Counted from the first letter of the stretch, positions 1 to 6,879 are shown. The stretch is 9,028 nucleotides of DNA from DATLFP01 sp035540955 (GCA_035540955.1 DATLFP010000186.1:1-9028); one strand, 5' to 3'. The notes: generated by a model not told the origin, from the letters alone. Made by a program: numbers and translations.

Positions 1-1133
1 GCGCATCGGCGCTCGGCGCGCCGCTCCTGCTGGCGTCGGCCGACGTCGTGCCCATCGCTGCCATCCGGTCCTTCGGCGCCTGGGACGTCGTGCTCATCGG
101 CGGGACGGCCGCCTTGCCCGACCACGTCGCCGACCGCATCGCCGCCGAGACCGGCGCGAGCGTCCGGCGCCTGGCCGGCGCCAACCGCTACGAGACCGCG
201 GCGGCAGTGGCGGCCGCCACCGCGGCCCCCGACTCGCCCACGGTCCGGGTGGCGGGCGCCACCTTCGAGACGGCGCTGGTCGCCGCCGTGCACGCGGCCC
301 GGATCGGCGCCCGGCTGCTGCTCGACGCCGATCTCCCGCCGGGCGTCGTCGATCTCGACGGCGAGCGGCTCCAGGGGAGGACCGGCGCCCTCAACCAGGC
401 CCTCGTGGCCCGCTTCCCCCCGACGGGCGCCGCCACAGTGGTCACGACGACCTCGGCCTTCCCCGATGCGCTCTCAGCGGCGGCGCTCGCCGGGGCCCGC
501 GACCTCGCCGTGCTGTTCACCACGGCCGTGTCGGCGACGCAACCGTCCCTCGACCTGTTCCGATTGCTCGACCCGCCCGCCCTCATCGTGATCGGCGGGA
601 CGGCCGCCGTCCCCTCCCGCATCCTCCAGCAGCTGCTCGGGTTCGTGCCCCTGCCGCCCGAGGTGGCACCCGGCGCAGAAGACCTCATCGCCCGCGACCT
701 GTTCGACCGAGCCAACGCGGAGCGTGGGGCGCGGGGAGCTGCCTCGCTCGCCTGGGACGAGTCGTTGGCCGCCGATGCGCGCGGCTGGGCGCGGGAGATG
801 AGCCGCACCGGCTACCGGCATGCGACCCTGCCGAACACGGTGGGCGAGAACATCCACATGCCCATCGGGTGGTGCGACGACACCGGGTGCCACCAGCCGA
901 CGTCGGGCCTGCTGCACCGCGACTGGATGCGGTCGGGCGACAACCGCGACAACCTCGTCGAGCCCGGCTACGTGATCGCCGGCTTCGGCGTGCACTGCGC
1001 CCCGGACGGCACGCTGTGGGCGGTGGCGCGCTTCGGCGTCGGCTTCGAGGGCGTCTCGCCCGGGGGCTCGCCGGCGACACCGTTCGTGCACCCCGGCATC
1101 GACGGTCTCGACTGCGCCGGCATCCGGACCTGA
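1..1133 (+). CDS. CWB2 cell-wall-binding repeat protein with C-terminal CAP domain (5' partial)
   Basis: Probably an exported surface protein that attaches to the envelope through CWB2 repeats and presents a CAP (SCP/PR-1-like) domain. The frame is open from base 3, and the residues before the internal GTG at 48 (ASALGAPLLLASADVV) already match a CWB2 repeat, so the true start and any signal peptide lie outside the window. About 376 residues are visible. CWB2 hallmarks are VVLIGGTAALP, RLAGANRYETAAAVA and, in the next repeat, SAFPDALSAAALAG followed by LIVIGGTAAVPSRI. The CAP domain takes up about the last 150 residues: RANAERGARG, LAWDESLAADARGWAREM, GENIH, then HRDWMRSGDNRDNLV and GYVIAGFGVHC. 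Four cysteines (GWCDDTGC, VHC, LDC) could form disulfides outside the cell. CWB2 and CAP assignments are by motif recognition. The ligand and activity of the CAP domain are unknown. Confidence 0.9.
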   Translation, partial: ASALGAPLLLASADVVPIAAIRSFGAWDVVLIGGTAALPDHVADRIAAETGASVRRLAGANRYETAAAVAAATAAPDSPTVRVAGATFETALVAAVHAARIGARLLLDADLPPGVVDLDGERLQGRTGALNQALVARFPPTGAATVVTTTSAFPDALSAAALAGARDLAVLFTTAVSATQPSLDLFRLLDPPALIVIGGTAAVPSRILQQLLGFVPLPPEVAPGAEDLIARDLFDRANAERGARGAASLAWDESLAADARGWAREMSRTGYRHATLPNTVGENIHMPIGWCDDTGCHQPTSGLLHRDWMRSGDNRDNLVEPGYVIAGFGVHCAPDGTLWAVARFGVGFEGVSPGGSPATPFVHPGIDGLDCAGIRT

Positions 1134-1190
1134 CCTGACTCGACCTGACCTGACCTGACTCGATCTGACTTGACTTGACCTGACCTGACC
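1131..1190 (+). repeat. Pentanucleotide tandem array, 12 x TGACY
   Basis: Twelve contiguous 5-bp units: six TGACC, four TGACT, one CGACC and one CGATC. The first unit contains the TGA stop of the upstream gene. A 20-bp higher-order period is visible: 1131-1150 and 1151-1170 match at 18 of 20 positions, and 1171-1190 matches the first block at 17 of 20. Five is not a multiple of three, so TGA occurs in all three plus-strand frames and the array blocks read-through. It also places TTGACT (1170-1175) and TTGACC (1175-1180), which resemble sigma-70 -35 hexamers, upstream of the ABC operon. Confidence 0.92.
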
Positions 1191-1210
1191 GGCCCGTCAC
1201 GGAGCGGGCG

Positions 1211-1216
1211 TATCGT
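1211..1216 (+). promoter_or_regulatory. Candidate -10 box (TATCGT) of the ABC operon, leaderless start
   Basis: TATCGT fits the actinobacterial -10 pattern TANNNT and ends 7 nt before the GTG at 1224, so transcription would begin at or next to the start codon. No Shine-Dalgarno sequence lies at the usual distance; the nearest GGAG (1201-1204) is 19 nt away. This supports a leaderless transcript. The best -35-like sequence is CTGACC (1185-1190) in the last unit of the pentamer array, with a rather long 20-nt spacer. Inferred from pattern only. Confidence 0.4.
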
Positions 1217-1223
1217 CGCCCCG

Positions 1224-2195
1224 GTGTCCTCGCGCCCTTCTCCCGGAACGGAGCCCTCCCCGGGCGGGGAGCCTGCGCTGATCACGGCGCGCGACCTGAC
1301 GAAGCGCTTCGGCGCCTTCACCGCCGTCGACGGCATCGACCTCGACGTGCGGGCGGGCGAGGCGTTCGGGTTCCTCGGGCCCAACGGAGCGGGGAAGTCC
1401 TCGACGATGCGGATGATCGGCGCCGTGTCACCGGTGACCTCGGGCACGCTGCGCATCCTCGGGCTCGACCCGGCCGTCGACGGTCAGCGGATCCGGGAGC
1501 GGCTCGGCGTCGTCCCCCAGGAGGACAACCTCGATGTCGAGCTGACGGTCCGGCAGAACCTGCTCGTCTACGCCCGCTACTTCGGCATCGACCGTCACAC
1601 GGCGCGGGAGCGAGCCGACGAGCTCTTGCGGTTCGTGCAGCTCACGGAGCGGGCCAACGACCGCGTCGACCCGCTGTCGGGCGGCATGAAGCGCCGGCTC
1701 ACGATCGCCCGAGCGCTCGTGAACGAGCCCGATCTCCTCCTCCTCGACGAACCCACCACCGGCCTCGACCCGCAGGCCCGGCACGTGGTGTGGGAGCGGC
1801 TCTACCGGCTCAAGCAGCGGGGCGTCACGCTCGTGCTCACCACCCACTACATGGACGAAGCCGAGCAGCTGTGCGATCGGCTGGTGGTGATGGACAAGGG
1901 CCGGATCGTCGCCGAGGGCTCGCCCCGCTCGCTGATCGAGCAGCACTCGACGCGAGAGGTCGTCGAGCTCCGCTTCGGCGTCGACGACGACACCCATGCG
2001 ATGGCGGAGAAGCTCGCCGACCTCGGCGCCCGGGTCGAGGCGCTGCCCGACCGGGTGCTGGTCTACGCCGACGACGGCGACGCGGTCGCCGACGTGGTGC
2101 ACCAGCGGGGGTTCGCGCCGGAGAGCACGCTCGTGCGCCGGTCGTCCCTCGAGGACGTCTTCCTACGGCTCACGGGCCGCACGCTGGTGGAGTGA
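1224..2195 (+). CDS. ABC transporter ATP-binding protein, NodI/DrrA-like
   Basis: Cytoplasmic ATPase that powers the two ABC-2 permeases encoded directly downstream. In 323 residues: Walker A GPNGAGKSS (52-60), Q-loop Gln99 in VVPQEDNLD, signature LSGGMKRRL (151-159), Walker B LLLLDEP (171-177, Glu176 the likely catalytic base), D-loop GLD (180-182) and switch His208 in TTHYMDEAE. The stretch VVPQEDNLDVELTVRQNLLVYARYFG resembles NodI, the ATPase of lipochitooligosaccharide export, and the tail SLEDVFLRLTGRTL is typical of the NodI/DrrA group. Related systems export lipids, oligosaccharides or drugs; this substrate cannot be read from the sequence. The GTG start fits the ABC fold, after a Pro/Gly/Ser-rich N-terminus of about 18 residues. 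The permease GTG begins 7 nt after the stop, so the genes are probably one operon. Confidence 0.95.
   Translation: MSSRPSPGTEPSPGGEPALITARDLTKRFGAFTAVDGIDLDVRAGEAFGFLGPNGAGKSSTMRMIGAVSPVTSGTLRILGLDPAVDGQRIRERLGVVPQEDNLDVELTVRQNLLVYARYFGIDRHTARERADELLRFVQLTERANDRVDPLSGGMKRRLTIARALVNEPDLLLLDEPTTGLDPQARHVVWERLYRLKQRGVTLVLTTHYMDEAEQLCDRLVVMDKGRIVAEGSPRSLIEQHSTREVVELRFGVDDDTHAMAEKLADLGARVEALPDRVLVYADDGDAVADVVHQRGFAPESTLVRRSSLEDVFLRLTGRTLVE
1256..1271 (+). repeat. Perfect inverted repeat in the first codons of the ABC ATPase
   Basis: CTCCCCG and CGGGGAG are exact reverse complements separated by GG, a 16-bp palindrome at codons 11-16 of the ATPase gene. In RNA it would give a strong hairpin (six G/C-rich pairs with a GGGC loop) about 30 nt from the start codon. 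It may affect translation initiation of a leaderless message, or may only reflect the codon choice of a Pro/Gly-rich linker. Confidence 0.45.
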
Positions 2196-2202
2196 CCGTC
2201 TC

Positions 2203-2973
2203 GTGACCGCCGCGCTCCGGGCCACGTCGATCTACTTCGTCCGGCTCCGCCGGTCGGGGCAGAGCTCGCTGCTGATCGCCGGCCTCAACCCGCTGTTCGT
2301 GCTGGCCGCCATGGGTGTCGGTCTCGGCAGCCTGATCGACGAGAACCAGGCGACCTCCCTCGGCGGCGTCGAGTACCTGGCGTTCATCGCCCCCGGGCTC
2401 ATGGCCGCGTTCGCCATGCAGTCCGCCGCCGGCAACTCGCTGTGGCCGGTGCTCGGGGGGATCAAGTGGGAGGGCACCTACGTCGCGCAGACGGCGACGC
2501 CTCTCCGCCCCGCCGACGTCCTCGCCGGCCAGCTCGCCTACACCGGGGCCGACATCGGCATCCGCATCGTCATGACCTTCGTGGCGATGGTGCTCTTCGG
2601 TGCGGTCGAGTCGTGGTGGGGCGTCCTGGCGATGCCGGCGGCCCTGCTCACGGGGATGGTCTACGCCGCGGTGATCACCGCGTTCTCGGCAACCCAGGAG
2701 ACCGACACCGCGTTCCCGCTGATCATGCGACTCGGCGTGATCCCGTCCTACCTCTTCTCCGGCACGTTCTTCCCGGTCTCCCAGTTGCCCGACGTGCTGC
2801 AGGCCGTGGCCAAGGTGACGCCGCTGTGGCACGGCGTCGACCTGTGCCGCTCGCTCACGCTCGGGCAGGCGACGCTCGTCGGCTCCGCCGGGCACGTCGC
2901 CTACCTGGCGGTGTGCCTCGCCGCCGCCATGGCGTGGGGTCGCCGCACCTTCGACCGGCGGCTGCACACATGA
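2203..2973 (+). CDS. ABC-2 type permease, NodJ-like (first permease)
   Basis: Integral membrane subunit of the exporter, 256 residues from the GTG at 2203. That start is chosen because the frame upstream overlaps the ATPase gene and codes Arg/Ser-rich nonsense, while GGAG at 2189-2192 lies 10 nt before the GTG. About six membrane segments are visible near residues 25-45, 57-77, 110-133, 138-162, 173-192 and 228-247. The ABC-2 permease signature is in the C-terminal half: LGVIPSYLFSGTFFPVSQLP, then the conserved TPLWHGVDLCRSL. The N-terminus is charged (RLRRSGQ), as expected for a cytoplasmic face. The stop shares ATGA (2970-2973) with the start of a 12-codon minicistron. Probably pairs with the second permease and the ATPase in one complex; substrate unknown. 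Confidence 0.9.
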   Translation: MTAALRATSIYFVRLRRSGQSSLLIAGLNPLFVLAAMGVGLGSLIDENQATSLGGVEYLAFIAPGLMAAFAMQSAAGNSLWPVLGGIKWEGTYVAQTATPLRPADVLAGQLAYTGADIGIRIVMTFVAMVLFGAVESWWGVLAMPAALLTGMVYAAVITAFSATQETDTAFPLIMRLGVIPSYLFSGTFFPVSQLPDVLQAVAKVTPLWHGVDLCRSLTLGQATLVGSAGHVAYLAVCLAAAMAWGRRTFDRRLHT

Positions 2974-3008
2974 GTGCCCGGCCGAAGGCCAGAGAGCGGA
3001 CGACATGA
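2970..3008 (+). CDS. Twelve-codon minicistron linking the two permease genes
   Basis: An ATG at 2970 overlaps the first permease's stop (ATGA, 2970-2973) and opens the frame MSARPKARERTT. Its stop overlaps the start of the second permease in another ATGA (3005-3008). The peptide is very basic (five Arg/Lys of 12). The arrangement would let ribosomes finishing permease one re-initiate, cross the 31-nt gap and restart on permease two. No Shine-Dalgarno sequence is evident before 2970, which fits termination-reinitiation. It may be chance; translation is unproven and the peptide itself need not matter. Confidence 0.4.
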   Translation: MSARPKARERTT

Positions 3009-3811
3009 GCGGCATCGCGCTCCCGCTGCGGGGGGTGCCGCTGCGGCCCGCCACGAGTCGGGCAGCGACGATCACCGAGCGCAACGCGCTCGTCTACTTC
3101 CGCCTCTGGTACATGTTCGTGAGCGGCTTCTTCGAGCCGTTCTTCTACCTGCTGTCGATCGGCATCGGCGTCGGTGCGCTCGTCGGCGGCGTCGAGGTCG
3201 GCGGGACGACCATCCGCTACGAGTCCTTCGTGGCGCCCGGGATGATGGCTGCCGCGGCGATGAACGGCGCCGTGTTCGATGCCACCTTCTCGATCTTCTT
3301 CAAGCTGAAGTACATGAAGCTGTACGACTCGGTGGTGGCGACGCCGGTCTCGGCGCGTGAGATCGCCGTCGGGGAGATCGGCTGGAGCCTGTTCCGCGGC
3401 GGCACCTACTCGGTGGCGTTTCTCCTCGCCATGACCGCGCTGGGGTTCACCGAGTCGTGGTGGTCGGTGCTCGCGGTGCCGGCGGCGCTCCTGATCGGCC
3501 TGGCGTTCTCCGCTGCCGGGATGGCGCTCACCAGCTACATGCGCACGTGGCACCAGTTCGACTTCATCAACCTCGCGCTCATCCCGCTGTTCCTCTTCTC
3601 GGCCACCTTCTATCCCCTCGACGTCTATCCCCGAGCCCTCGAGATCGTCGTGCAGGTCTCGCCGCTGTACCACGGCGTGGCGCTCATCCGCGCCCTCACC
3701 CTCGGCGCCGTCGGCGGGCACCTCCTCGTGCACGTCGCCTACCTGATCGCCGTGGGCGTCGCCGGGGCCGTGGTGACGGGCCGGCGCCTCGAGCGCCTCC
3801 TCCTGACGTAG
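3005..3811 (+). CDS. ABC-2 type permease, NodJ-like (second permease)
   Basis: Second membrane subunit, 268 residues, clearly a paralogue of the first. Both share ESWWxVLAxPAALLxG in the middle, a loop of the form LFSxTFxP and a TPLWHG/SPLYHG motif after it. Likely membrane segments lie near residues 38-60, 73-95, 127-147, 151-176, 186-204 and 240-258. The N-terminal TITERNALVYFRLWY stretch before the first segment resembles NodJ-type proteins. A heterodimer of the two permeases with two copies of the ATPase is the natural model. The ATG overlaps the minicistron stop, and AGAGAGCGG (2991-2999) is a weak purine-rich candidate ribosome site. The gene ends 14 nt before a hairpin that separates it from a convergent gene. 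Confidence 0.9.
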   Translation: MSGIALPLRGVPLRPATSRAATITERNALVYFRLWYMFVSGFFEPFFYLLSIGIGVGALVGGVEVGGTTIRYESFVAPGMMAAAAMNGAVFDATFSIFFKLKYMKLYDSVVATPVSAREIAVGEIGWSLFRGGTYSVAFLLAMTALGFTESWWSVLAVPAALLIGLAFSAAGMALTSYMRTWHQFDFINLALIPLFLFSATFYPLDVYPRALEIVVQVSPLYHGVALIRALTLGAVGGHLLVHVAYLIAVGVAGAVVTGRRLERLLLT

Positions 3812-3825
3812 CTGTCCGACACAGA

Positions 3826-3843
3826 GACCCTGCTGACAGGGTC
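3826..3843. terminator. Hairpin between convergent genes, likely bidirectional terminator
   Basis: GACCCTG (3826-3832) and CAGGGTC (3837-3843) form a perfect 7-bp stem with a CTGA loop. It lies 14 nt past the permease stop and 17 nt past the minus-strand acetyltransferase stop. Neither side has a proper T-tract, as is common for terminators in high-GC actinobacteria. Position and perfect stem are the evidence. Confidence 0.6.
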
Positions 3844-3860
3844 CACCGATGAAGGACGCC

Positions 3861-4394
3861 TCAGCCGGCCGGACGCCACATCGCCCGCGACGTCGGACCA
3901 CCGGGCACGGCGATCTCGGCGATGACCTCGAAGCCGTGACGGCCGTAGAACGGCACGTTGGCGGGGTTGGTCGACACGAGGTAGGCGGGCGTCTCGAGCG
4001 TCTCGAGCACCGGTCGGATGAGCTGGCCCCCGAGGCCCTGACCCTGGTGGCTGGGGGCGACGGCGATGTACATCAGCGTGGCGTGGGGCTCGGCGGGTTC
4101 GTGGGCGCGGGAGGCGAGCACGGCAGCGAGCGCCTCGTCACCACGGTCGCCCAGGTGCTCGTGCAGGACGGCCGTGCCCCGGGCCACGTCCTCGGCCGTG
4201 ACGGCATCGAAGCCGGCCGGGGTCCAGATGGCGACCGCGTGGTCGGTGACGGTGGACAGGTCGGCCCTGAGCCCCAGCTCCGTTGCGAACCCGAACCACG
4301 CCCGGGCGAAGGCGGGCCAGGCGTCGTCGTCGGGCTGCATCCACCGGTAGAAGGGATCGTTGGCGAAGGCGGCGACGAAGAGGTCCAGCACCAC
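3861..4394 (-). CDS. GNAT family N-acetyltransferase
   Basis: Predicted acetyl-CoA-dependent N-acetyltransferase, 177 residues, cytoplasmic. The N-terminal FVAAFANDPFYRWMQPDD stretch resembles the acceptor-side region of a common small GNAT subfamily. Motif A is LMYIAVAPSHQGQGLGGQLI (107-126), with the pyrophosphate-binding pattern Q117-x-x-G120-x-G122. It is followed by TNPANVPFYGRHGFEV (142-157), the conserved Asn and Phe-Tyr of motif B. Start: an in-frame TGA lies six codons upstream, so only the tandem GTG codons at 4392-4394 and 4389-4391 are available, and the N-terminus is slightly short for the family. It diverges from the amidohydrolase with 20 bp between starts and converges on the ABC operon. 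The substrate (amine, antibiotic or protein) cannot be told. Confidence 0.9.
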   Translation of the reverse strand: MVLDLFVAAFANDPFYRWMQPDDDAWPAFARAWFGFATELGLRADLSTVTDHAVAIWTPAGFDAVTAEDVARGTAVLHEHLGDRGDEALAAVLASRAHEPAEPHATLMYIAVAPSHQGQGLGGQLIRPVLETLETPAYLVSTNPANVPFYGRHGFEVIAEIAVPGGPTSRAMWRPAG

Positions 4395-4397
4395 CGA

Positions 4398-4407
4398 AAA
4401 GTAGGCT
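4398..4407. promoter_or_regulatory. Overlapping divergent -10 candidates, both leaderless
   Basis: Plus strand: TAGGCT (4402-4407) ends 7 nt before the ATG at 4415. Minus strand: TACTTT (4403 down to 4398) would place +1 at about 4391, the second of the tandem GTG codons of the acetyltransferase. Both fit TANNNT, and they share two base pairs. No convincing Shine-Dalgarno lies before either gene, and only 20 bp separate the starts. No -35 was recognised; each would lie inside the opposite gene. Pattern-based inference. Confidence 0.35.
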
Positions 4408-4414
4408 GCCGGTC

Positions 4415-5602
4415 ATGACCTATGCAGGGGGACGAGTCATCCACGACGCCGACTCGCACATCATGGAGACGCCGGACTGGCTGGCCTCCTACGCCGACGA
4501 GGCGACGCGGTCGAAGATGAACCTCGACTACTCGGGCACGCACTCGGGCGAGTCGAACGACCGGCTGCTCGATCGGGCCCGAGCCGACCACGCCGACCCC
4601 CAGTACCGCGCCGAGGACGAGGCCCAGCTCATGCTCCGCAAGAACTGGGCGGCGACGGGTTCGTTCCTCGCCCAGGACCGGCCCCGGGCGCTGGACCTCC
4701 TCGGGTTCCGCAGCCAGCTCGTCTTCAACACGTTCCACAACGGCCGGCTCATGAACGCCGAGCACAGCGGCGACCTCGATCTCGCCTACGGCATGGCCGC
4801 CGCCCACAACCGGGCGATCGTCGACTTCTGCTCGGTCGACGAGCGGTTGCTGCCGGTCGGCTACGTGCCGCTTGCCGACCTCGGACGGGTCGAGGCGGCG
4901 ACCACCGAGGCGCTCGAGCTCGGGTGCGCGGCGTTGATGATCGCGTCGGCGTGCCCGCCCGGTCACTCGCCCTCGCACATCGCCCTCGACCCGCTGTGGG
5001 CCACCGCGCAGGACGCCGGCGTGCCCGTCGTGTTCCACGTCGGCGGCGAGGGGAAGCCGATGAACCGCGACTACTTCGAGAACGGTCTGCCGCCGGTGCC
5101 CGACTTCCACGGCGGCGATGGCAACTTCCGGTCGATCGACTACATGTCGATCCCGTATCCCGTGATGCAGACGCTCGCCGTGCTCGTGATCGACGGCGTC
5201 TTCCACCGCTTCCCCCGCCTCCGATTCGGCGCCATCGAGCTCGGCGCCACGTGGCTCCCGGGACTGATGAAGAACATCGACTCGGCGGCCGAGGCCTTCC
5301 GGCGGAACGAGGAGCGGTTGCAGCGGCTCGACCTGCAGCCGTCGGAGTACCTCCAGCGCCAGCTCCGAGTGACGCCCTACCCCCACGAGGACGCCGGATG
5401 GGTCATCGAGCAGTGCGGCGAGGACGTCGCGATGTTCTCCTCCGACTACCCGCACGTCGAGGGCGGCCGGAACCCGCTGAAGCGCTTCGACCGCTCCCTC
5501 GAGGCGGCCGGTGTGCCGCAGTCGGCGATCGACAAGTTCTACGGCGCCAACTTCGTCGACCTCATGGGCGCCGCGCTCCCCGCCTCGATCGCCGCGGCCT
5601 AG
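4415..5602 (+). CDS. Amidohydrolase_2 (ACMSD-like) metal-dependent hydrolase
   Basis: Predicted TIM-barrel metal hydrolase or decarboxylase of the amidohydrolase_2 type (PF04909-like), 395 residues, probably cytoplasmic since there is no signal peptide. Strand-one metal motif DADSH (11-15) directly follows the N-terminus, VVFHVGG (205-211) supplies the strand-five His208, and SSDYPHVEGG (342-351) supplies the strand-eight catalytic Asp344. The stretch FPRLRFGAIELGATWLP (266-282) and the C-terminal IDKFYGANFVDLMG (372-385) are typical of the family. Frame upstream of the ATG is low-complexity Arg-rich, so 4415 is the start. The next gene begins 2 nt after the stop, so the two are almost surely co-transcribed and translationally coupled. 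Family members act on aromatic or cyclic catabolites; this substrate is unknown. Confidence 0.92.
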   Translation: MTYAGGRVIHDADSHIMETPDWLASYADEATRSKMNLDYSGTHSGESNDRLLDRARADHADPQYRAEDEAQLMLRKNWAATGSFLAQDRPRALDLLGFRSQLVFNTFHNGRLMNAEHSGDLDLAYGMAAAHNRAIVDFCSVDERLLPVGYVPLADLGRVEAATTEALELGCAALMIASACPPGHSPSHIALDPLWATAQDAGVPVVFHVGGEGKPMNRDYFENGLPPVPDFHGGDGNFRSIDYMSIPYPVMQTLAVLVIDGVFHRFPRLRFGAIELGATWLPGLMKNIDSAAEAFRRNEERLQRLDLQPSEYLQRQLRVTPYPHEDAGWVIEQCGEDVAMFSSDYPHVEGGRNPLKRFDRSLEAAGVPQSAIDKFYGANFVDLMGAALPASIAAA

Positions 5603-5604
5603 CG

Positions 5605-6879
5605 GTGGCCGACCTCCTCGCGCTCTCGGCCCGCATCATCGACGAGGGCGACCTCACGGAGCGGGTGAACCGGCTGACCGGTGAGCTGTCGGAGCTGGCC
5701 GACGATGTCGCCGTGGTCGAGGCCTTCTCCCACGTCATCGCGTTCCGCACCGCCGACGGCCTGGTGCTGTTCGACACCTCCGTCGCCGGGTTCGGTCCCC
5801 GGGTGCTCGAGTCGCTGCGGGCGTGGGCGCCCGACGATCCGGTGCACACGATGGTGTACACCCACGGCCATGTCGACCACGTCGGCGGGGCGTCGGTGTT
5901 CGTCGACGAGGCCGCCGCCCGCGGGTTCCCGCGGCCGCGCGTGGTGGCGCACGAGAACGTGCCCGCTCGCTTCGAGCGCTACGACCTGACCAACGGCTAC
6001 AACGCCGCCATCAACCGCCGTCAGTTCGGGCGCGACATGCTCACCTTCTTCGACGAGTGGGTGCAGCCCGACCTCACCTACGAGGCGTCGATGGACCTCT
6101 CGGTCGGCGGTCTCGACATGACGCTGCATCACGGCCGGGGCGAGACCGACGATCACACCTGGACGTGGATCCCGTCGTTGCGGGCGATCACCGCCGGCGA
6201 CTTCCTCATCTGGGCGTTCCCCAACGCCGGCAACCCCCAGAAGGTCCAGCGGTTCCCGGGCGAGTGGGCGCGAGCGATGCGGGACATGGCGGCGATGGAG
6301 CCCGAGCTGTACCTGCCCGCCCACGGGCTGCCGGTGGCGGGCCGGGACCGGATCACCGGCGTGCTCGACGACGTGGCCACCGCCCTCGAAGGCCTCGTCC
6401 GCGACACGCTCACGCTGATGAACGACGGGGCCCGTCTCGACCAGATCGTCGCCGAGGTGCGGGTCCCGGAGGCGCTTCTGGCCAAGCCGTACCTGCGACC
6501 GACCTACGACGAGCCGGAGTTCGTGGTCCGCAACATCTGGCGCCTCTACGGCGGCTGGTGGGACGGCAACCCGGCGACCCTGAAGCCGGCACCCGACGCC
6601 GCCCTGGCGTCGGAGATCGCCGCCCTGGCGGGCGGCGCCCTGGCGTTGGCGGAGCGGGGCCGGGCCCTGGCGGCGGCCGGCGGCGACGCCAACCTCCGGT
6701 TGGCGTGCCACCTGGTCGAGCACGCCGCGCTCGCGGCACCCGACGATGCCGCCGTCCACGCCGCCCGCGCCGAGGTCTACGAGGCCCGCCGCACCACCGA
6801 GCTCTCCCTCATGTCCCGAGGCATCTACGCCGACGCCGCCGCCCAGTCCCACAAGATCTCGGAGCACTCAGACCGGTAG
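5605..6879 (+). CDS. Alkylsulfatase-like metallo-beta-lactamase fold hydrolase
   Basis: Predicted zinc hydrolase, 424 residues from the GTG at 5605. The MBL core has THGHVDHVGG (86-95; ligands His87, His89, Asp91, His92), HHGRGETDDHTW (175-186), TAGDF with Asp199, and LPAHG with His240. The C-terminal part, FVVRNIWRLYGGWWDGNP (306-323) through HLVEHAALAAPDD and HAARAEVYEARR, matches the alkyl-sulfatase dimerisation domain of SdsA1/BDS1-type enzymes. Those enzymes are typically over 600 residues and carry a further SCP2-like domain, which is absent here; there is also no signal peptide. No Shine-Dalgarno precedes the GTG, 2 nt after the amidohydrolase stop, so coupling is likely. The last codons (HKISEHSDR) lie inside a hairpin repeat, and the end overlaps the convergent nuclease gene by 12 bp. 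Sulfatase activity is not established. Confidence 0.9.
   Translation: MADLLALSARIIDEGDLTERVNRLTGELSELADDVAVVEAFSHVIAFRTADGLVLFDTSVAGFGPRVLESLRAWAPDDPVHTMVYTHGHVDHVGGASVFVDEAAARGFPRPRVVAHENVPARFERYDLTNGYNAAINRRQFGRDMLTFFDEWVQPDLTYEASMDLSVGGLDMTLHHGRGETDDHTWTWIPSLRAITAGDFLIWAFPNAGNPQKVQRFPGEWARAMRDMAAMEPELYLPAHGLPVAGRDRITGVLDDVATALEGLVRDTLTLMNDGARLDQIVAEVRVPEALLAKPYLRPTYDEPEFVVRNIWRLYGGWWDGNPATLKPAPDAALASEIAALAGGALALAERGRALAAAGGDANLRLACHLVEHAALAAPDDAAVHAARAEVYEARRTTELSLMSRGIYADAAAQSHKISEHSDR

Noticed and set aside
1131..1190. CRISPR array or iteron origin
   Set aside because: Units are 5 bp with no spacers, and no cas or replication gene is near.
685..1200. Minus-strand protein with SGQVR repeats over the pentamer array
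   Set aside because: The repeat lacks stops on that strand simply because GGTCA and AGTCA contain none; the frame is antisense to the CAP domain and has no recognisable domain.
4073..5455. A 460-codon open frame on the minus strand
   Set aside because: It runs antisense to the amidohydrolase, whose family motifs are clear, and has the low-complexity His/Val/Glu/Arg composition of high-GC antisense frames.
4924..5604. N-terminal extension of the MBL enzyme in its own frame
   Set aside because: The upstream residues are Arg/Pro-rich nonsense overlapping the amidohydrolase gene. MBL-like sequence begins right at the GTG at 5605.
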